Below are positions 34,595 to 48,709 of a DNA stretch of 64,000 nucleotides, one piece after another (position 1 is the first letter of the stretch; each line of letters begins with the position of its first letter). Under the pieces are notes generated by a model. It did not search any database. It had not been told where the DNA came from and was given only the letters and a program-made list of their open reading frames with translations. A program made the translations under genes and the position numbers. This stretch comes from Marisa cornuarietis (lineage: Eukaryota > Mollusca > Gastropoda > Architaenioglossa > Ampullariidae), in NCBI GenBank assembly GCA_004794655.1, contig SMMW01000554.1, positions 11,673,501 to 11,737,500 on the forward strand, written 5' to 3'.

Positions 34595-35250
34595 CTTGCA
34601 CTCAGCATGAGACCTATGTTAGCGATTGGCTAAAAATACTCGAACATGGAAGTGAGGCAACGTCAGCCACTCTAGGAAATAAGTTTGCCATCGAGTATTG
34701 TTGGTAATTTGTCGACTTTCCTGCTGGATTCCTTTCTGAAAGAATTTAAGTTACATTAACACTCTTTCCTCTTCTCGAGTCACGAAAGCACATGTTCCAA
34801 CCACTCACAGCTTTCAGATGATCAAGAAGCTGCAGGATTTTACAAGCTACTGACAATTAATTATGTCCACTGTCCTTCCCTGTTAAGTAATCGCTTCGTC
34901 TGTTGCCTTCTGTGATGATGTGTTGCAAAAGTTTGTTCTTTATCCTTAAGGTATTATAATAGTATAATAGATTGCGTTTTTCTGGCTATACTGCAGACCT
35001 GGTATTCGCTGCTCAGTTTGTACAGTTACTCCAGATGCTCCCATTTATGGAGTCAAATATCTTTTGCCACCACGTCACTGACTACTTTCTCGTAGGGAAT
35101 AACGTTTCTCGACACTGTATTATTTGAAATGGATTTAAAAAAAGCAGCGCATGCACGCAAACAAGCACATATACATTACATAAAATATAGATGAAATATC
35201 CATCAACAGCAAACAGGAAACTGTACGTTAATTTCTGGTGCTGGATTTTG

Positions 35251-35343
<93 letters not shown>
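35251..35343. repeat. Perfect (ATC)31 trinucleotide microsatellite
   Basis: The array is 93 bp of uninterrupted ATC units. Open reading frames crossing it (poly-Met or poly-Ile) are artefacts of the repeat. Confidence 0.97.
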
Positions 35344-35344
<1 letters not shown>

Positions 35345-35866
35345 GTGCAAGTGCAACTCATTGGCTGAAGCAGGTACCGCTGGTGTTCGCCATTACTGGT
35401 GAACTTTGTTCATCCGCTCGTGCCTTTCCCTGGCAGTGCGATTGTCATCGAAGCGTGAGAAACTGAGCCATGACGACCAGCCTCCAGCGCCTTACCAGAC
35501 CACAGCTATTAACATGAGGCTCCTCGCCCGGGTCTCCCTTTGGTGGAGGGCTTTGATCCTCGTCCTACGTGACCGACTTTGGTGCTATCCCGGGGACATA
35601 TTCAGAGAGTAATGCTCCCTTGCAGCTTTCTTCTGAACCACCGCTGGCTGTCCTGCAACAGTTTTGCTTTGAATGTGGAAGACATATACTGGTCTTGGGG
35701 GTGGCCTGGATTCCTTATCTTTTCCGGCGCGTTAGAACGGGAAAGAGGCCCGGGACATGGGAGATAGACATCACCACATTGAACGATGCTTGATATTTCT
35801 TTCTCTGTGTAGAAGCTGTGGTTTGAAGTTGAACACATTTAACCTTACACGACAGGAGATGATGTA

Positions 35867-35888
35867 GAGAGAGAGAGAGAGAGAGAGA
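35867..35888. repeat. (GA)n microsatellite
   Basis: This is a run of 11 GA units 52 bp upstream of the TCTA array. Confidence 0.9.
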
Positions 35889-35939
35889 CTGCAGGTTCTG
35901 CTCATTCAGAATAGCTTAAATGAAATAAATTAATGAATA

Positions 35940-36124
<185 letters not shown>

Positions 36125-36970
36125 ACTCTTTGTTTTTCTTGACATCTACTTTTCCTTCTTCGTGTCTATTTTTTTTCTCCTCTATATGCTTTTGTGCCCG
36201 CGAAGGGAAAAAGTTATGGTAGCTATCTTCATCACAAAAGTTGTAATGTTTGTTCGTTTTCGTCAAACAATTTAGTCGCCAGTTTAATTTTTCGCTCCAC
36301 TTTACACCACTAGGAAAGGAGGCATGATTACCTCGCCACATTGCGCATTAAAAATTAATGCCCACAGTCTTCAGAATAATCAAAAAACGCCGATGAGACA
36401 GACAAAGAAACTTGGTTTCCCTCATGTGAATGGCAACAATGCACAGCGGGCTGGTGTTAATTTTGACCGAACAACTCATTGCTTTTTGCCTGCTCACGGG
36501 AAATAGATTTAAGTGCTGAAGAATTTCGCACACCGTCTGTTCCAGTGAGTGAACTCTGCCTCACTATCTGAAACGCGGTAACTTTCACTAGACAGCTAAC
36601 AAAAACTGCAACATGAATGTGCATTTTCTTTACATTATCATTTTCCATAAAACCAGTTTCCTGGAGGTAATGAACATCGACGACTGGAAGAAAAGACAAC
36701 AGAATACGCAGTGTAAAATGTCACAAAACATAACAAACAATATTACTAGTTTTACTTTTTCATCTACATGTATTTCTAATATTTAAACCAGCAACCATAT
36801 TATTATATATAAAACTTTTGTTTATGAAAATTGACAGTTATGTTTATTCGAGTATGAAAGGGTGGAATGGTCTATCGAGTAAATTAAGATCTTTAATACG
36901 TTTGTGGTCATCATATCGTGTTTTCCCGAAAATAAGACCTGGTCTTTTATTATTTTGTGCTCCTAATAGG

Positions 36971-37015
<45 letters not shown>
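36971..37015. repeat. (TGTC)11 microsatellite
   Basis: These are uninterrupted tetranucleotide units. Confidence 0.95.
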
Positions 37016-37016
<1 letters not shown>

Positions 37017-40000
37017 CAGAAGCAATATCGACATTTTAACTAGCTCAAGAGAGTTAAATAAACAGAATCCTTGAAGACGGTGGCTTTGAGCTGATCGTGC
37101 CTTCAATGCTGGAAGTGCATCTGGTTTGTCACGTGTTAATTATATAGTTTATCACAGGGTAACTACGGTTCACGATCACTGAGACACCCAGGCAGTGAAA
37201 ATGTCTACATTCAACATTCTTAGGGACTGAGGCATTGCGCTCAAACTCAGCATTGCTTGAGGTCACGTTGAAATTCCATGACACCCCGGAACGAGTCTTT
37301 GGAGCCGGAACTGACAATTTCCATTGATTCTTCCCAAAACCAACCTACACTCTCTCAACCGAAACCACCCAGTTTTATTTATTTTTTTTTTTTTTTGGAG
37401 GGGGCGGGGGACGAGTTTCAGGGGAGGGTGTGGTCGTAGTGGGGGATGTAGTGGTTGTCACGTTAATTCTGTTAGAATCGATCTACAGCGAGCTCAAACT
37501 TCGGAAAAGTTGAAGAAATGTAATTTTTTCTCTCACCCCTCCAGGGAACTGCACGAAGAAAGTTTGTTTTCTTCGATTACGCGATACATCTATGCTTAAA
37601 AACCTCTTTGCTCCTCATCACCCGTGTTCAATATTTGGGCGTGATTCTTATATCTGAATCAAGCGAAGTACAAATAAGTCAGACTTCAAAGTCAGCTCTT
37701 AAGGGGAAGTAAATCAAATAGTTCTGTGATTGCTGCTAACAGTTATGACTTGGCGACTCAGACACACAGACGCCAGGGTGCACGCGGCATGCAGTTGCCT
37801 TTCCCTTGAACTGCTTCAGTCCTGATTCTCCACGCACTCACAGACCGACATTCACAAATACATAAATATGCTGTCACAGACAAATGCAACTACGGAAGCA
37901 GGAATACACTCGCATTAAACTGATGCAAACAGACAACATAGTTATACAAAGCACACCTATGAAAACTGAAAGAAACGAGCAGGGGAGAAAAATGCGTGAA
38001 CGATAAAGTAACAGAGACAAAACGTGGGGAGAGAGAGAGAGAGAAAGAGAGGAAAACACACAGAGACAGAACGAGAGAGCGAATTTAGTACCTACACGAA
38101 CCAAAAGTCAACAGAGATGATAGCAAAGACAAGAAGAATACATGAAATTAAAAAGTCATTTTAGTTGAAAATTAGCTAGACCCCGACACAAGCTTTTTCA
38201 AGTAATTACCGTGTGCGCCCATATCTCATGCAACAAATTGTCGGTCACGCTACGACTGTTAATAAGACCAAAACCATTATTACTTCTACAACAACGAGTG
38301 AATGGTCAGCTGCTAGACGATAACCGAAAAAAGGAAGAATCCCAGCCCGGTGGACCAGCAGCAAAGCAGGATAAACTTTCCACAAGACATGAGAGCTCAA
38401 CAACGCAGTAAGACAGCTGAAGAAACGATATCTTTCATTGCTTCAACAGCGAGTATAAGTTCTTTTCAAGCTCCGTGTGTCTCTTCGTCCAGTCCCATAA
38501 ATAACCCATTGCAACTTTAGAAGTAGTTGTCTGGTCAAGTAAAGTGCTCCCTTGTCGTTGTCAGCATTCAGTATCTGGCAATTTAACACACTTTAAAAAG
38601 GAAAAAAAGATCATTTTGTAAACGTTTCCTTGCTAATAAAGTTATAAAATCATCTTTTTATTAAAGCCCGTTTATTTTATAATGTTACAGGTCAGAAAAA
38701 GACGATACAACGCGAAAGTCGATTTTTAAATAAAGGATAAATAGATATTCCCTTAAAGCTGAATATATTATCTTTTACTTCTAAAGTATTATGTTGTGTG
38801 TATAATGACTAGTAGCCTCTTATTGCAGCGCAGTACGCCAGACATGACAGTTTTGTCATGGACTTTGCCTGCTGAAAAGATTACACATGTATCGTCTTTC
38901 AAATATGAACTTCCTCCACTCTGTAATGTCTCCATTCTCATAGTCGTTCAGTTCTGGACTCCTACTAGCTGACAGCGTACAGAATTATACATTCGTCTGT
39001 ATTCTAATAGGAACCCTCATCAGAGGTATCTGAGGCAGATTTTAGTTTTACGTGAAAATTTCACCCATGCACAGAGAAATAAACAGACCAGCAAATGTTC
39101 ATGTAACTGATCAGAGTGGTTAATGTTCATGTTCATGATTATGCAGCTAGGTCAGTCATTCGTAACGGTCGTCTTCTGTCTAAAGGGAGTCTCACCTCAG
39201 AGATTCGGACCCGGTTGCGCTCGCGATGTGAACCTAAAATTCAAGGTTCATTTCCACCACCTTAAATGGTTTCCCCCACTTCAACAGATAAGAAAACGTA
39301 GCACGATGATGACACAGGAGGACGCAGCCCACCCACAACCGTTTCTAGGTGCCTCGTGTCAGCAGGGCCACAGACCATCGACATCGGGATGGAAGAGCAG
39401 ATTTATCTTCCTGAGACCTGACTGCGGGGTCACGTCTGGCAGCCGCCTTGGACAAATAATAGAAATGCCGAACAAGCGAGACCGAACCCCAAGACTTATT
39501 TGGTAGTTTCACAGCAGACATGCGCTGTGTTACATATCGACGAACAGATTCATTATATATATATAACACATAGTAGCTACCACATACAAAAAAGAAAGTG
39601 AATGAAAGTATTACAATTTGAAAGAATTGTTTAAGAAAATCTGTCTGTAACGATTTATGTTGTGGTTACAAACCAGTGAGAATTTCCTTGAAAAGTAAAA
39701 CAGCCTCAACTCGTTCTCTTATCATTTGTTAAATCATTAACCTCGCCTCGATACATTGTAGAACAGAACAGATTCCCTCTCCCGCCCCAAAAGTTTTCTC
39801 GGCGTTGGTCATATACTCTCTTAATTTAACAGCTCTCACCTGTCGTTAAAAATTTTGGTGGAAATAACTGTGGCGATAGCCGTTGAAGACTGTAGTTGTC
39901 ATAGAAGTCTTTAGATTTAGGTCCGCAACATGCTTTCACTAACCTAACAAGCATAGGAGCTGCACTAGGGAGCCCTAGTCAGTGCTAGGACTGTTCTTAC

Positions 40001-40385
40001 TCTTTTGGTAGCCTTTTCGTCTGAAATAGTGGTGTCGTTTACATGCGCCGCGTACGCCAGTGTCTTCCTGATATGGTTCCCACAGGCAAACAATCACAGG
40101 ACAAACTTCAGCAATAATCGTTAAGTCCTTGCCAGATGGAGTTGCGAGCAGTCGTTCACATTTTTAGTTGTCCCCACCTCCCCCGAAATTTATTTTATTT
40201 GATGCAATATACTTCCACACAAATCAATCATTATACATATGGGGCTGGAGACTAAAAGGGGTCTTATTATACCAGAAAACGTGACTCTACAAACAAAGTT
40301 ATTCATTGGCTGCTGCTGTCGAAATGGTGGGAACCGGTCTTGATCTCTCTATCCTCTCTCCCTCTGTCTGTCACTGTCTGTCTGT

Positions 40386-40390
<5 letters not shown>

Positions 40391-40429
<39 letters not shown>

Positions 40430-40430
40430 C
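40391..40430. repeat. (GT)15(GC)5 microsatellite
   Basis: A pure GT run changes into GC; alternating purine-pyrimidine throughout makes it Z-DNA-prone. Confidence 0.95.
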
Positions 40431-43400
40431 TTAAGAGAGAATGTGAGTGAACAAGTGAGAGAGGGAGAGCAAACAAGTGGCCAGGGGAGCTAACTCCTCT
40501 ACTCTGCCTACTCGGCTCAGAAACCACGTACCGTAGTCTTTGATGAAGAGCCAGAAAGATTTCTTTCCAAACACAGACCTAGCTATTATGGAAATGGACG
40601 GGTTTGTGTCTGTATATTCAGGTATATTGCACGTGTTCCCAATCAGGTTGGCATAGCTTCAGGTTCCGCTTTGATATTACTCGCCAAGATCGATTCTAGG
40701 GGCTGCTGCCGAACTCATCATGAATTAAGTGCCCCTGTAAAATTGTCTCCTCGTCAAGGAGGACTGGATGCCATTTTCTTTGATTAGACTTTCTTGAGAT
40801 CATGAAGGTATCTGGCACTGGCCAGTTACTGTTTAAAGTATTTTCTGTGGTTTTTGAGCTCAAATAACATTTCAAGGCTTACTCTGACATTTCTGTTGCA
40901 AGCAGTTGTGTTTGTGTGCGATATAAATGAAGTATCTAATATCGTAAATAAGCTAACGGGTCTAAAATCCTTACGTAGGTTGAGAACATATTGTGGTTGT
41001 TGTACAGAGTCTCTTGCACCAAATCTGATGACGATAAGCTGCCTCACTGTCTGTATCAGAGTCAAATGGAGAATACCTAGTCTTTCACCCTTCTTCTGTG
41101 TCTCAGCTAATTATCAACAGAAATGCTTGAAGTCTGGTTTGCAAGTATCCTTAACAGTAACAGTCAAATGTGAATGTACTAGTTCTTTTCTTTGTGTAAA
41201 TAAAAATTGATATTAAAGTACTTAATTTTGGACTTCAGTAAAAAATATCAGTAGCATAAACGTCCGTAGAATTTGATAATGTAATATTTTATTGGGTAAT
41301 AAGGTATGCATTAACATTTTCTACATACTGCCATTGCCTTTCCGTATGCATGTAATACATAGAGGGAAGATGTCAGTTATCAATTCAAAACAAACCAGTT
41401 TTTATCAATAGGCATATGTTGCGTACCTTAATGTGTATTTGTTATTTTTCAACATTGTCACTGCTTAAAAAAATAAATCCAAAAGTTATACAGCTAAAGT
41501 TAAAAAGAATTTTTTTTTACTTTCACACTGTTGCAGAAAAACTACAGATAATAGTTAATCATAAATTTTTGAAAAAAAAATTAAGTCTTTCATGTCGCTA
41601 GTTTCTTGGGAACTGTGGGCTAGTTGCGAAGGTAAAAAAAAAAAGAGAAAGGGGTTCGTTTGCCTCCTTTCTTTTCATATTTCTACCTGAGTATTCAGAC
41701 TCTTCAGATGTATTCAAATGTCGTTTATGTGGCTGGAAATTTCATATAACCACGAATTCTTAAATTGTAAAGAGGATGAGGGCGTTTTTGTAACACCATC
41801 AGGCTGGTGTGGGTCGCTTAGCGTCCGTTGTCATGGAGAACAATAATACGGAGTGGCTTCCTTTACGTCTGTTCATCCCCAAAACGATCATGATCAGCGG
41901 TTAACAGCTGAATATACAAACGACTTTAAAGACTAGCCTGAGCTCACAATTTCTCATAACTGACTTGATCAGATGCAGATTCGAAAAAGCTCAAAGAAAA
42001 AATATATTCCGCTTCGGAGATACGAAATGAAGCATCATCAAATATATTATAAAACTTTGACATCAGTTTAGTATGTAGCTTTACTTAACTGGTTGAAAGA
42101 CCAAAGCTTATCTTTCGACTGTTGGAGAGTAGACATTTCGAATTATTGTGGTTTATTACGTTTAAAATGTATAAATAATATTAATTCCCCAGGTATGAGA
42201 AAGAACTCAGTTCTGTTGACGACATGAGCAGAAATACAAGTGTTTGAACATCGCAAGTTGTCATCCAGGGCTTAAACCCTTTGCCCCTACAAAGGCCTAC
42301 ATCCTGCCACAACATAATAATGATAATAATGAAGATTTTTAAAGCGCACATTCACACTCATAGAGAGCATGCTCTTAGCACCATCGTTGACTAGGCAACA
42401 CATTATAGGCAGAGTCTTGAGATTCTCCCATTTGTTGCAACCTTCAGTGATGTTAGAAGTTGGGAACTAGGTCAGCCCACCTGTGCTTTTCTAATAAAAA
42501 AATTAAAATTTTACTATGCATTTTTGTGTTACGTTGCCAAAAAATTTGAGCTTTATTTCAAACTTAATATAACTTTGATGTACTTTCTGTACACAAATGA
42601 GAAAGTCGATTTGCTTCACTCAGGTTGGCCTTTTTGAAGAGGTCACCCTCAGGAAGGTCATAGGGGTCCAAGAAGGGATCGTGTTCCCAATGGCAGTCTT
42701 TTTCTTATAATGTTCGCCGCTTTTCGTTTTCATTCCTTTTATTTTTTTTCCAGGATCGTCGCTTGTCTGACAGCCGATTGAACTTGCCTTCAGGCTGCGG
42801 GTTTGATGGGACGATGATTTATAATGGGAGGCTCCCTGGTGCCATTTCATCGTTTGAACGAAACTGGGTCTGACGGACAACTCGTCTTGTGCGGAGCTCT
42901 TTCCTGTGAAGGAGGTTTTGTGGTAGCGATGAATGTAGGGCTTTTGTGACAGAACGAAGCGAGTCTGTCTTTAATACAGCGATTGGTAAGCCGTGAAACA
43001 GGCAAATCAAAAGGAGGGAAGGGTGTCGACGGAGAAGAGGAGTCCTGGCTGCTGTTGAAAGTTGTCGAACAAAGTGTCTAGAATATTACACAAAAGACTC
43101 AAGACCTTCTTTAAAACGTTCCCCTTTTTGTATTCGTCTGTCTCATTGGTTGTGCATAAAACCCAACTCTGTCCATCTCCGGCAGCCTTCAATGAGGCAT
43201 CTACGAGCTGCTCACAAGTGTTTACAATAGAATATAAGTTGACTCTTTTTTTCCCGAAATTTCTTTTGACGCTTTCCTCAGGATTTCGTCAGAATTCCGT
43301 TCAGTTCTGTCCCCTGGCCTGGCCTGTTGCAAGGGGAGGGTGATGGGATGGGGGCGGCAAGGTCATCACTGTGACCTGTTACCTTTGTTGAGCGGCGGCT

Positions 43401-44566
43401 AGATCAGGCATCTGTCCAAACCTTGTCCATTCCGCCGGACACTTTTAAGTAATTAGACATTTCAGTGCTGGAAAACAAATTTAAGAAATACTAAAAAACG
43501 CGCCTCGGTAAAAGTTCTTTTTTTTATCTCTGCAAAAGATACATCGCAAGACACGACAGTCTAAAATAAGTAAATATTTTCACTCAAACGTGCGGAAAAA
43601 AGGAAAAACAGTATAAGTGGCAGCAAAAAAAAAAAACCTACACAAAAAACAGAAATTTAATAAACGCCAGCCATTCAACAGGCGAATCACTAAATGCATC
43701 ATAAAAATGCATGGTTTAAAAGAATAAAAAAATAAAAATAAGAAATGATACAATTAATATAATACAATTATATAAATTGTAAAAATCAGTTTAATCATCA
43801 TTAACGAAATTAAATAACTTTTAATGTAAAGTTTGAGAATAAACTAAGTGGAACTTTACAGAGGGTGGGGTGCGGAGTTGTAAGATCGATGCCATAACTA
43901 TAACGAGTTTTAAAGCAAGCAGAAGAAATTAAATAATAATAATAGATAACTGAATAAAATAGGGAAAGTATCAAATAAGGTTGAAGGGGAAAATAAAACA
44001 ATAAAATCTAAAATTAACAAAGAACTAAAAAAGAGTGTAGTGCTAGCTAGCTAGTTAACGTCTGTGACACAGCACACTCAGGTAATGATGAACCAATATT
44101 GGTGGGTGATCTGGACAAAGCAGCCGCGTCAATGCCACTTGTCAAGAACATTTACCTAATCGACGAGCCTATGGTGGAATTTCAGATTCGGAATTTCACG
44201 GGAGTTACCTGAAACAGAAAGTCGATGATGCAAAATTGTGACAAGCAGTCTCGAGGGCTTTACGTGATGCACTCCAGCCTCTGATGAAGTCATTTCCTCC
44301 ATTCCTGGAGGAGTAGAAAGCTGTAATCAGCTGGAGACCGCTGACCTTTTCTGGGGCGTGGACGTGCGTTACGCTCCCTTGTCGCTCGTAGCACGCGTCC
44401 ACCAGAGGGCGCCAGGCGAGAGATGCAGAAATTAGGTTCTTTGCCGCGATTTTAATGGCCGTGCGATAGCTGATCTGTGTCTTCGGACTGCATAACTAAA
44501 ATAACTACAGTTAATGACTTTTCAATACCTGGCCACAGAGCTCGCCAGTAAACGAGAGAGAGAAGT

Positions 44567-44587
44567 GGTGTGTGTGTGTGTGTGTGT
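44567..44587. repeat. (GT)n microsatellite
   Basis: This is a short GT run of about ten units. Confidence 0.85.
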
Positions 44588-46675
44588 TTTAGTGGGTGTG
44601 TTGAAGGGTTGGTATTGTTGAATTCGGGACAAATGTTACTTAGTGGGTCCAGCAGTTGACGCTCTGTTCACCCAAACTAATGCACAAAAACTGAGGGGAG
44701 GGAGCTTCAAATTTAGTCACGTGATTTTACAAGGCTTGTCCTCAATTTTAACTTCACACAACTCCCCGCCCCGTTCCCCTCTGTTCAATTTGCTCCAGTC
44801 CCGACTTAAATGCGATTGTACCCGACACCTCTGCTGAACCTCCTAATATCTATAACTTAATATTTCTGAAATGTCTTCTCCATATCACACGATTCACACG
44901 AAGGATATCGAAAAATACTTCAGAATACTCGATAATAGCAAGGATGAATGTTATAGTCGCACATTCAAAATTAAATTCTTCCAAAATAAATCATTCAGGA
45001 GAAAACGATCCACCAATTCACCTTCTCGTTTCCATGTACTGCAACAACTTATATGCACTTCATATGACTTTGTACGATTCGCAAAAATGACACAGTAAAA
45101 CACCACTATGGAACAGGAAAGATCACGTGACTTGCGCAATACAAACGTCATCACACTCATTTCCTCAGCCCCACCCAACATTACTGTAAGTCGCATTGCT
45201 GGTCCCCTAATATCGAATTTGAGCCTTGAGTTTCTTACTATAATACTATTACTGTGGCATTCATTCCTCCGTGTTCTAACTTTTAGTCTTAACCTTTTTT
45301 TTAAAATCGCGGTTGTCCTTTCAAATAATTTGGTTTATCCTTACATATAATATTTATCATATCTAGTTCTGTCACAGTGCTGAACCTGATCTCTCATTAG
45401 ATTTGTTTCTTCTACATTATTGTGTTTTCCTTCTATTACTGATTTGTTTACTTAATTTGATATTTTGCATGCTTCTTCATTTTTTTTTTTTTTTTACTAT
45501 TAATAGCTTCGTTTTTGTTATAGTGCTAAGGTTTCTTGTGTTGTATTCCTTTCTCCTTATTCCTCGCATCAACCATCCTGCTACTCATTTCTCTTCACAA
45601 TGCTTTTAATTTGTTGTTAATTCGATACCGCCACTGTTATAAATGCAAGAGAAATCTCAGGGTTGGAAGGTGGTTGACATATCAAATCTACGTTAATTGG
45701 AGATGTAGGTAAAAGGAGAGTGAACTAAGTAATGTTTACACTTCAGACGTTGATGAAGCACAAAGTCTTAGGTTATCTCTTTCTTAATAGTAATAAAAAT
45801 TAATGACTTCGTGTTTCCTGTCCTGGCTGCAACGATTTTGTGGTTTGAGAAAGGCATAATGACTGTGTGATGGATGAAGCATGGGATGAAACAAACATTT
45901 GCGTTCAATATATTTTGTATTTCGCTATTTCTATTGGGCTTACAAATATACATTAGGCAATATGACATCGCCACAGAGGAAGTTTCAACAAAATTTGATC
46001 AAAAAGATTTTGGAAAGACAGACCCCGAGTAGACGTAAAATGACCACGGAGAAATAAATAGGATACCAAGGAATAAAATTGTAATTTGTATCACAGGGTC
46101 TCAGAAAATTCGCTGCATGAAAAACACGTGAGCTGCTCAGCAGAATAATCCCCCATCTTGCGTCTTCTGTATTTCTCCCTTTTTGAAAAAAAACGTATTT
46201 TTACATCGCACACAGTCAACAATAAACTGACATGATGTCTATGTACTTGAATTTGATGAGGTGAAGCTTATGTGACAGCACTTATCTATTTCTCTCTCTT
46301 TCTCTTTTTATATACTAGTGATGGGTGGTAAAACCAAGGGCTTGGAGTAATAAAAAGATTATCTCTATCTCTGTGTTTGACTTAAGCTAATACTTAAACA
46401 GTGCCACTAAAACAATTACTCTCAAGACTTTCATGAAAGATACTAATAGCAAATACTAACAATAAAAGCTACCAAAGCAATTAAAATGTAACAATCAGCT
46501 GGTCACATTAGACTTATCGGTTAATCACTGTTACTCGTCAACAAGTTTGAACTTAGCTGTGCTGAACTCGAGGGAGCATTTTGTTTGGTAAAAGATATTA
46601 GAGAGAACAAAAAAGAAAAATTAAAATGTGATCGAACCCCTAAAAGACAATCAAGTTTGGTCAAGTTTGCTCGCG

Positions 46676-46678
<3 letters not shown>

Positions 46679-46769
<91 letters not shown>
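46679..46769. repeat. (AC)~45 microsatellite
   Basis: About 90 bp of uninterrupted AC units. Confidence 0.97.
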
Positions 46770-46772
<3 letters not shown>

Positions 46773-47196
46773 AATCAGGATTTGAAATTTGAGTAATACT
46801 GTTTAACTACCGTACACATAGACAAACACTCCCTTGATCACAAGTGATTTCCTCTAATTCCCATCATTGCTAGTAATGTAATAGAACTCCACTCACAGAC
46901 AACTCAGGATGTTATCACCCCCTCTACGGATGATCTACATAAAAAGAGTTAGAAAGCTAATGCTTTTACTTGTTAATTTGAAAGTGCGTCCCGTGACTGA
47001 AAAAAACCCCACCCAAAATTCATGACATTTAAATTAAATTTTTTCTATAAAGCTTTAGCTTTTTTGTTCGCAAAAAATTACAGAGAGATATAGACGGCGT
47101 GTAGCTGAAGCACTCCCTACACCCTATAAGCCGAATACATGGACTTGCTTCAGCTCTTCGTCCGTTTGGCGCCTGCAGTTATTTTCGGAGGATGCT

Positions 47197-47214
47197 AGAG
47201 AGAGAGAGAGAGAG
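47197..47214. repeat. (GA)n microsatellite
   Basis: Nine GA units. Confidence 0.85.
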
Positions 47215-47503
47215 CGGTTTTGTGTCTGAGGACTGTGAGTGACCATTTCCACCTCAGCTTTTCAGAGGCAAGCTGTTAATGGTGACCTGTAATCTCGAGT
47301 CTCATTGACGCCTTCACGACTGAGAGCCGAGAGCAGAATTGCAGCCGCCGGTGGAGGGGACGGGAGTTTAATACATCGTTACATTGTCACATTCCAAGTT
47401 GTGGGCGGGAGAGGTAGTATACTGAGACAGTCTTACAAGCACATAGGCTTGTGGATGTAGAGTTACTGCTGTCCATGGGCGAACGCGCGAGTGCGTGCGT
47501 GCG

Positions 47504-47573
47504 TGAGAGAGAGAGAGAGAGAGAGAGTATTCAGGGTATTCGCATGATTAAAACGTATATATATATATATGTG

Positions 47574-47628
<55 letters not shown>

Positions 47629-47640
47629 TGAGTGAGTGAG
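47504..47640. repeat. Compound simple-repeat cluster (GA)n, (TA)n, (GT)n, (GAGT)n
   Basis: GA run 47504-47527, TA run about 47556-47570, GT run about 47575-47626 and GAGT units to 47640. They are interrupted only by a 28-bp unique block that recurs at 48683-48709. Confidence 0.9.
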
Positions 47641-48709
47641 ACAGAGACAAGGGAAAGGTTTTGTCTACATTTCGAATTGTTCTTACAAAAACTCAGGGAT
47701 TATGTGTACTGCGACATGATCATACTTAGTATTGTCATTAGTTTTATTTCCTTAACCCTTTGAGGGGTATGGGAAAATCGAAATTATACACTCTTTGTTA
47801 TCGAGAGGGTGGAGGGCTGGGTTTTCAGTACTCAGTGTTTTTGTTTTATTTTGCAACTTTATCCCAGGAATTCTTCGTAGAAAAATAGATCATGATATCC
47901 TTACACGTAACCAGAACTGTCGTAGGTCTGTTTCGACACACAGTTGACAGTATTCCGTGTTTTCTGATCATTGGTAGAGTCACCAACCCTATTTTTTGTT
48001 CAAAGAAAAAAAAAAACGACAGAGAAGAAAGGGAAGGCGATGGTTGAGTAGAAGAAGAAGGAAGGGAGAGTGCAGAGTGGATGAGGCGCAGGAAAAGAAA
48101 ACCAGAGAAGAGTGAAGACCACGAAAAAAGAATTGAAAACCGGAGGGAAAAAATTCAACTTTACATCGATGTGGTTTGGCATAAGTAAAGCCTTCACCAC
48201 CATCTTTGGTCGTTTGCGAAAGGTTATTTTTACAGCCATGGACGAAAGAAGAGAATTAAGGGGAAAGCCTTTCACCGTAGTTAGCGGGAAAAGTGAGCAT
48301 CTTGGAAACAAGAGAGCTTGCACACAAAGCTTTAAAAAAGCTCCCGGCCACGAGGCTATGGCGAGGAGCTGCAAGGAGCGAAAGAAAAGACTGGCAGTGA
48401 TGGAGAGAGCGAGGGAAATGAGAGAGGAGAAATCAATGTTCGACGGTTTTTCTTTGTCTGCGACAGACAGATGGAAATATTTTTTTCCTCCGATAGAAAT
48501 TTAGAGAAATCAACGTCGTCTTCGCCTTTTCTTGGCGTTTGCACTTGAACTGACAGAGTGAGCGAGCACCAGCGTATCTATCTTGCCCTCTTTCCATCAC
48601 ACCATCCATTTTCAGCATTCTTCTTACGACATTCTATCTTATATCCATCTTTTTTGTCTGGCAGTCGGTCACCTGCACTTTCTTCAGGGTATTCGCATGA
48701 TTAAACGTA
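47530..48709. repeat. Pair of near-identical 27/28-bp direct repeats 1.15 kb apart
   Basis: TTCAGGGTATTCGCATGATT continues with AAAACGTA at 47530-47557 and with AAACGTA at 48683-48709. The copies are identical apart from one A. Sequence outside the repeats is unrelated. The interval between holds the GT/GAGT cluster and otherwise ordinary AT-rich sequence. Confidence 0.85.

Larger units (their letters stand above)
32979..35250. other. Gene-free stretch
   Basis: Apart from a small hairpin at 33924 and a CT/CA run at about 34568, nothing was recognised on either strand. Confidence 0.45.
36125..46678. other. Gene-free stretch, about 10 kb
   Basis: No exon with recognisable protein similarity was seen on either strand; open frames here are short and of low complexity. 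At about 42310-42350 a run of ATAATAATGA followed by TTTTTAAAGCGCAC resembles the end of a common invertebrate interspersed repeat. Microsatellites are listed separately. Confidence 0.45.

Noticed and set aside
35082..35466. Frames encoding long poly-Met and poly-Ile tracts
   Set aside because: They are translations of the (ATC)31 microsatellite.
46321..46376. Possible second LINE 3' tail (AATAAAAAGATTATCTCTATC)
   Set aside because: It resembles such tails but lacks the GC hairpin and any upstream LINE similarity.
48000..48504. Overlapping open frames of 124-130 codons on both strands
   Set aside because: Composition is low complexity, translations resemble no family, there are no splice or start context signals, and both strands are open over the same purine-rich DNA.
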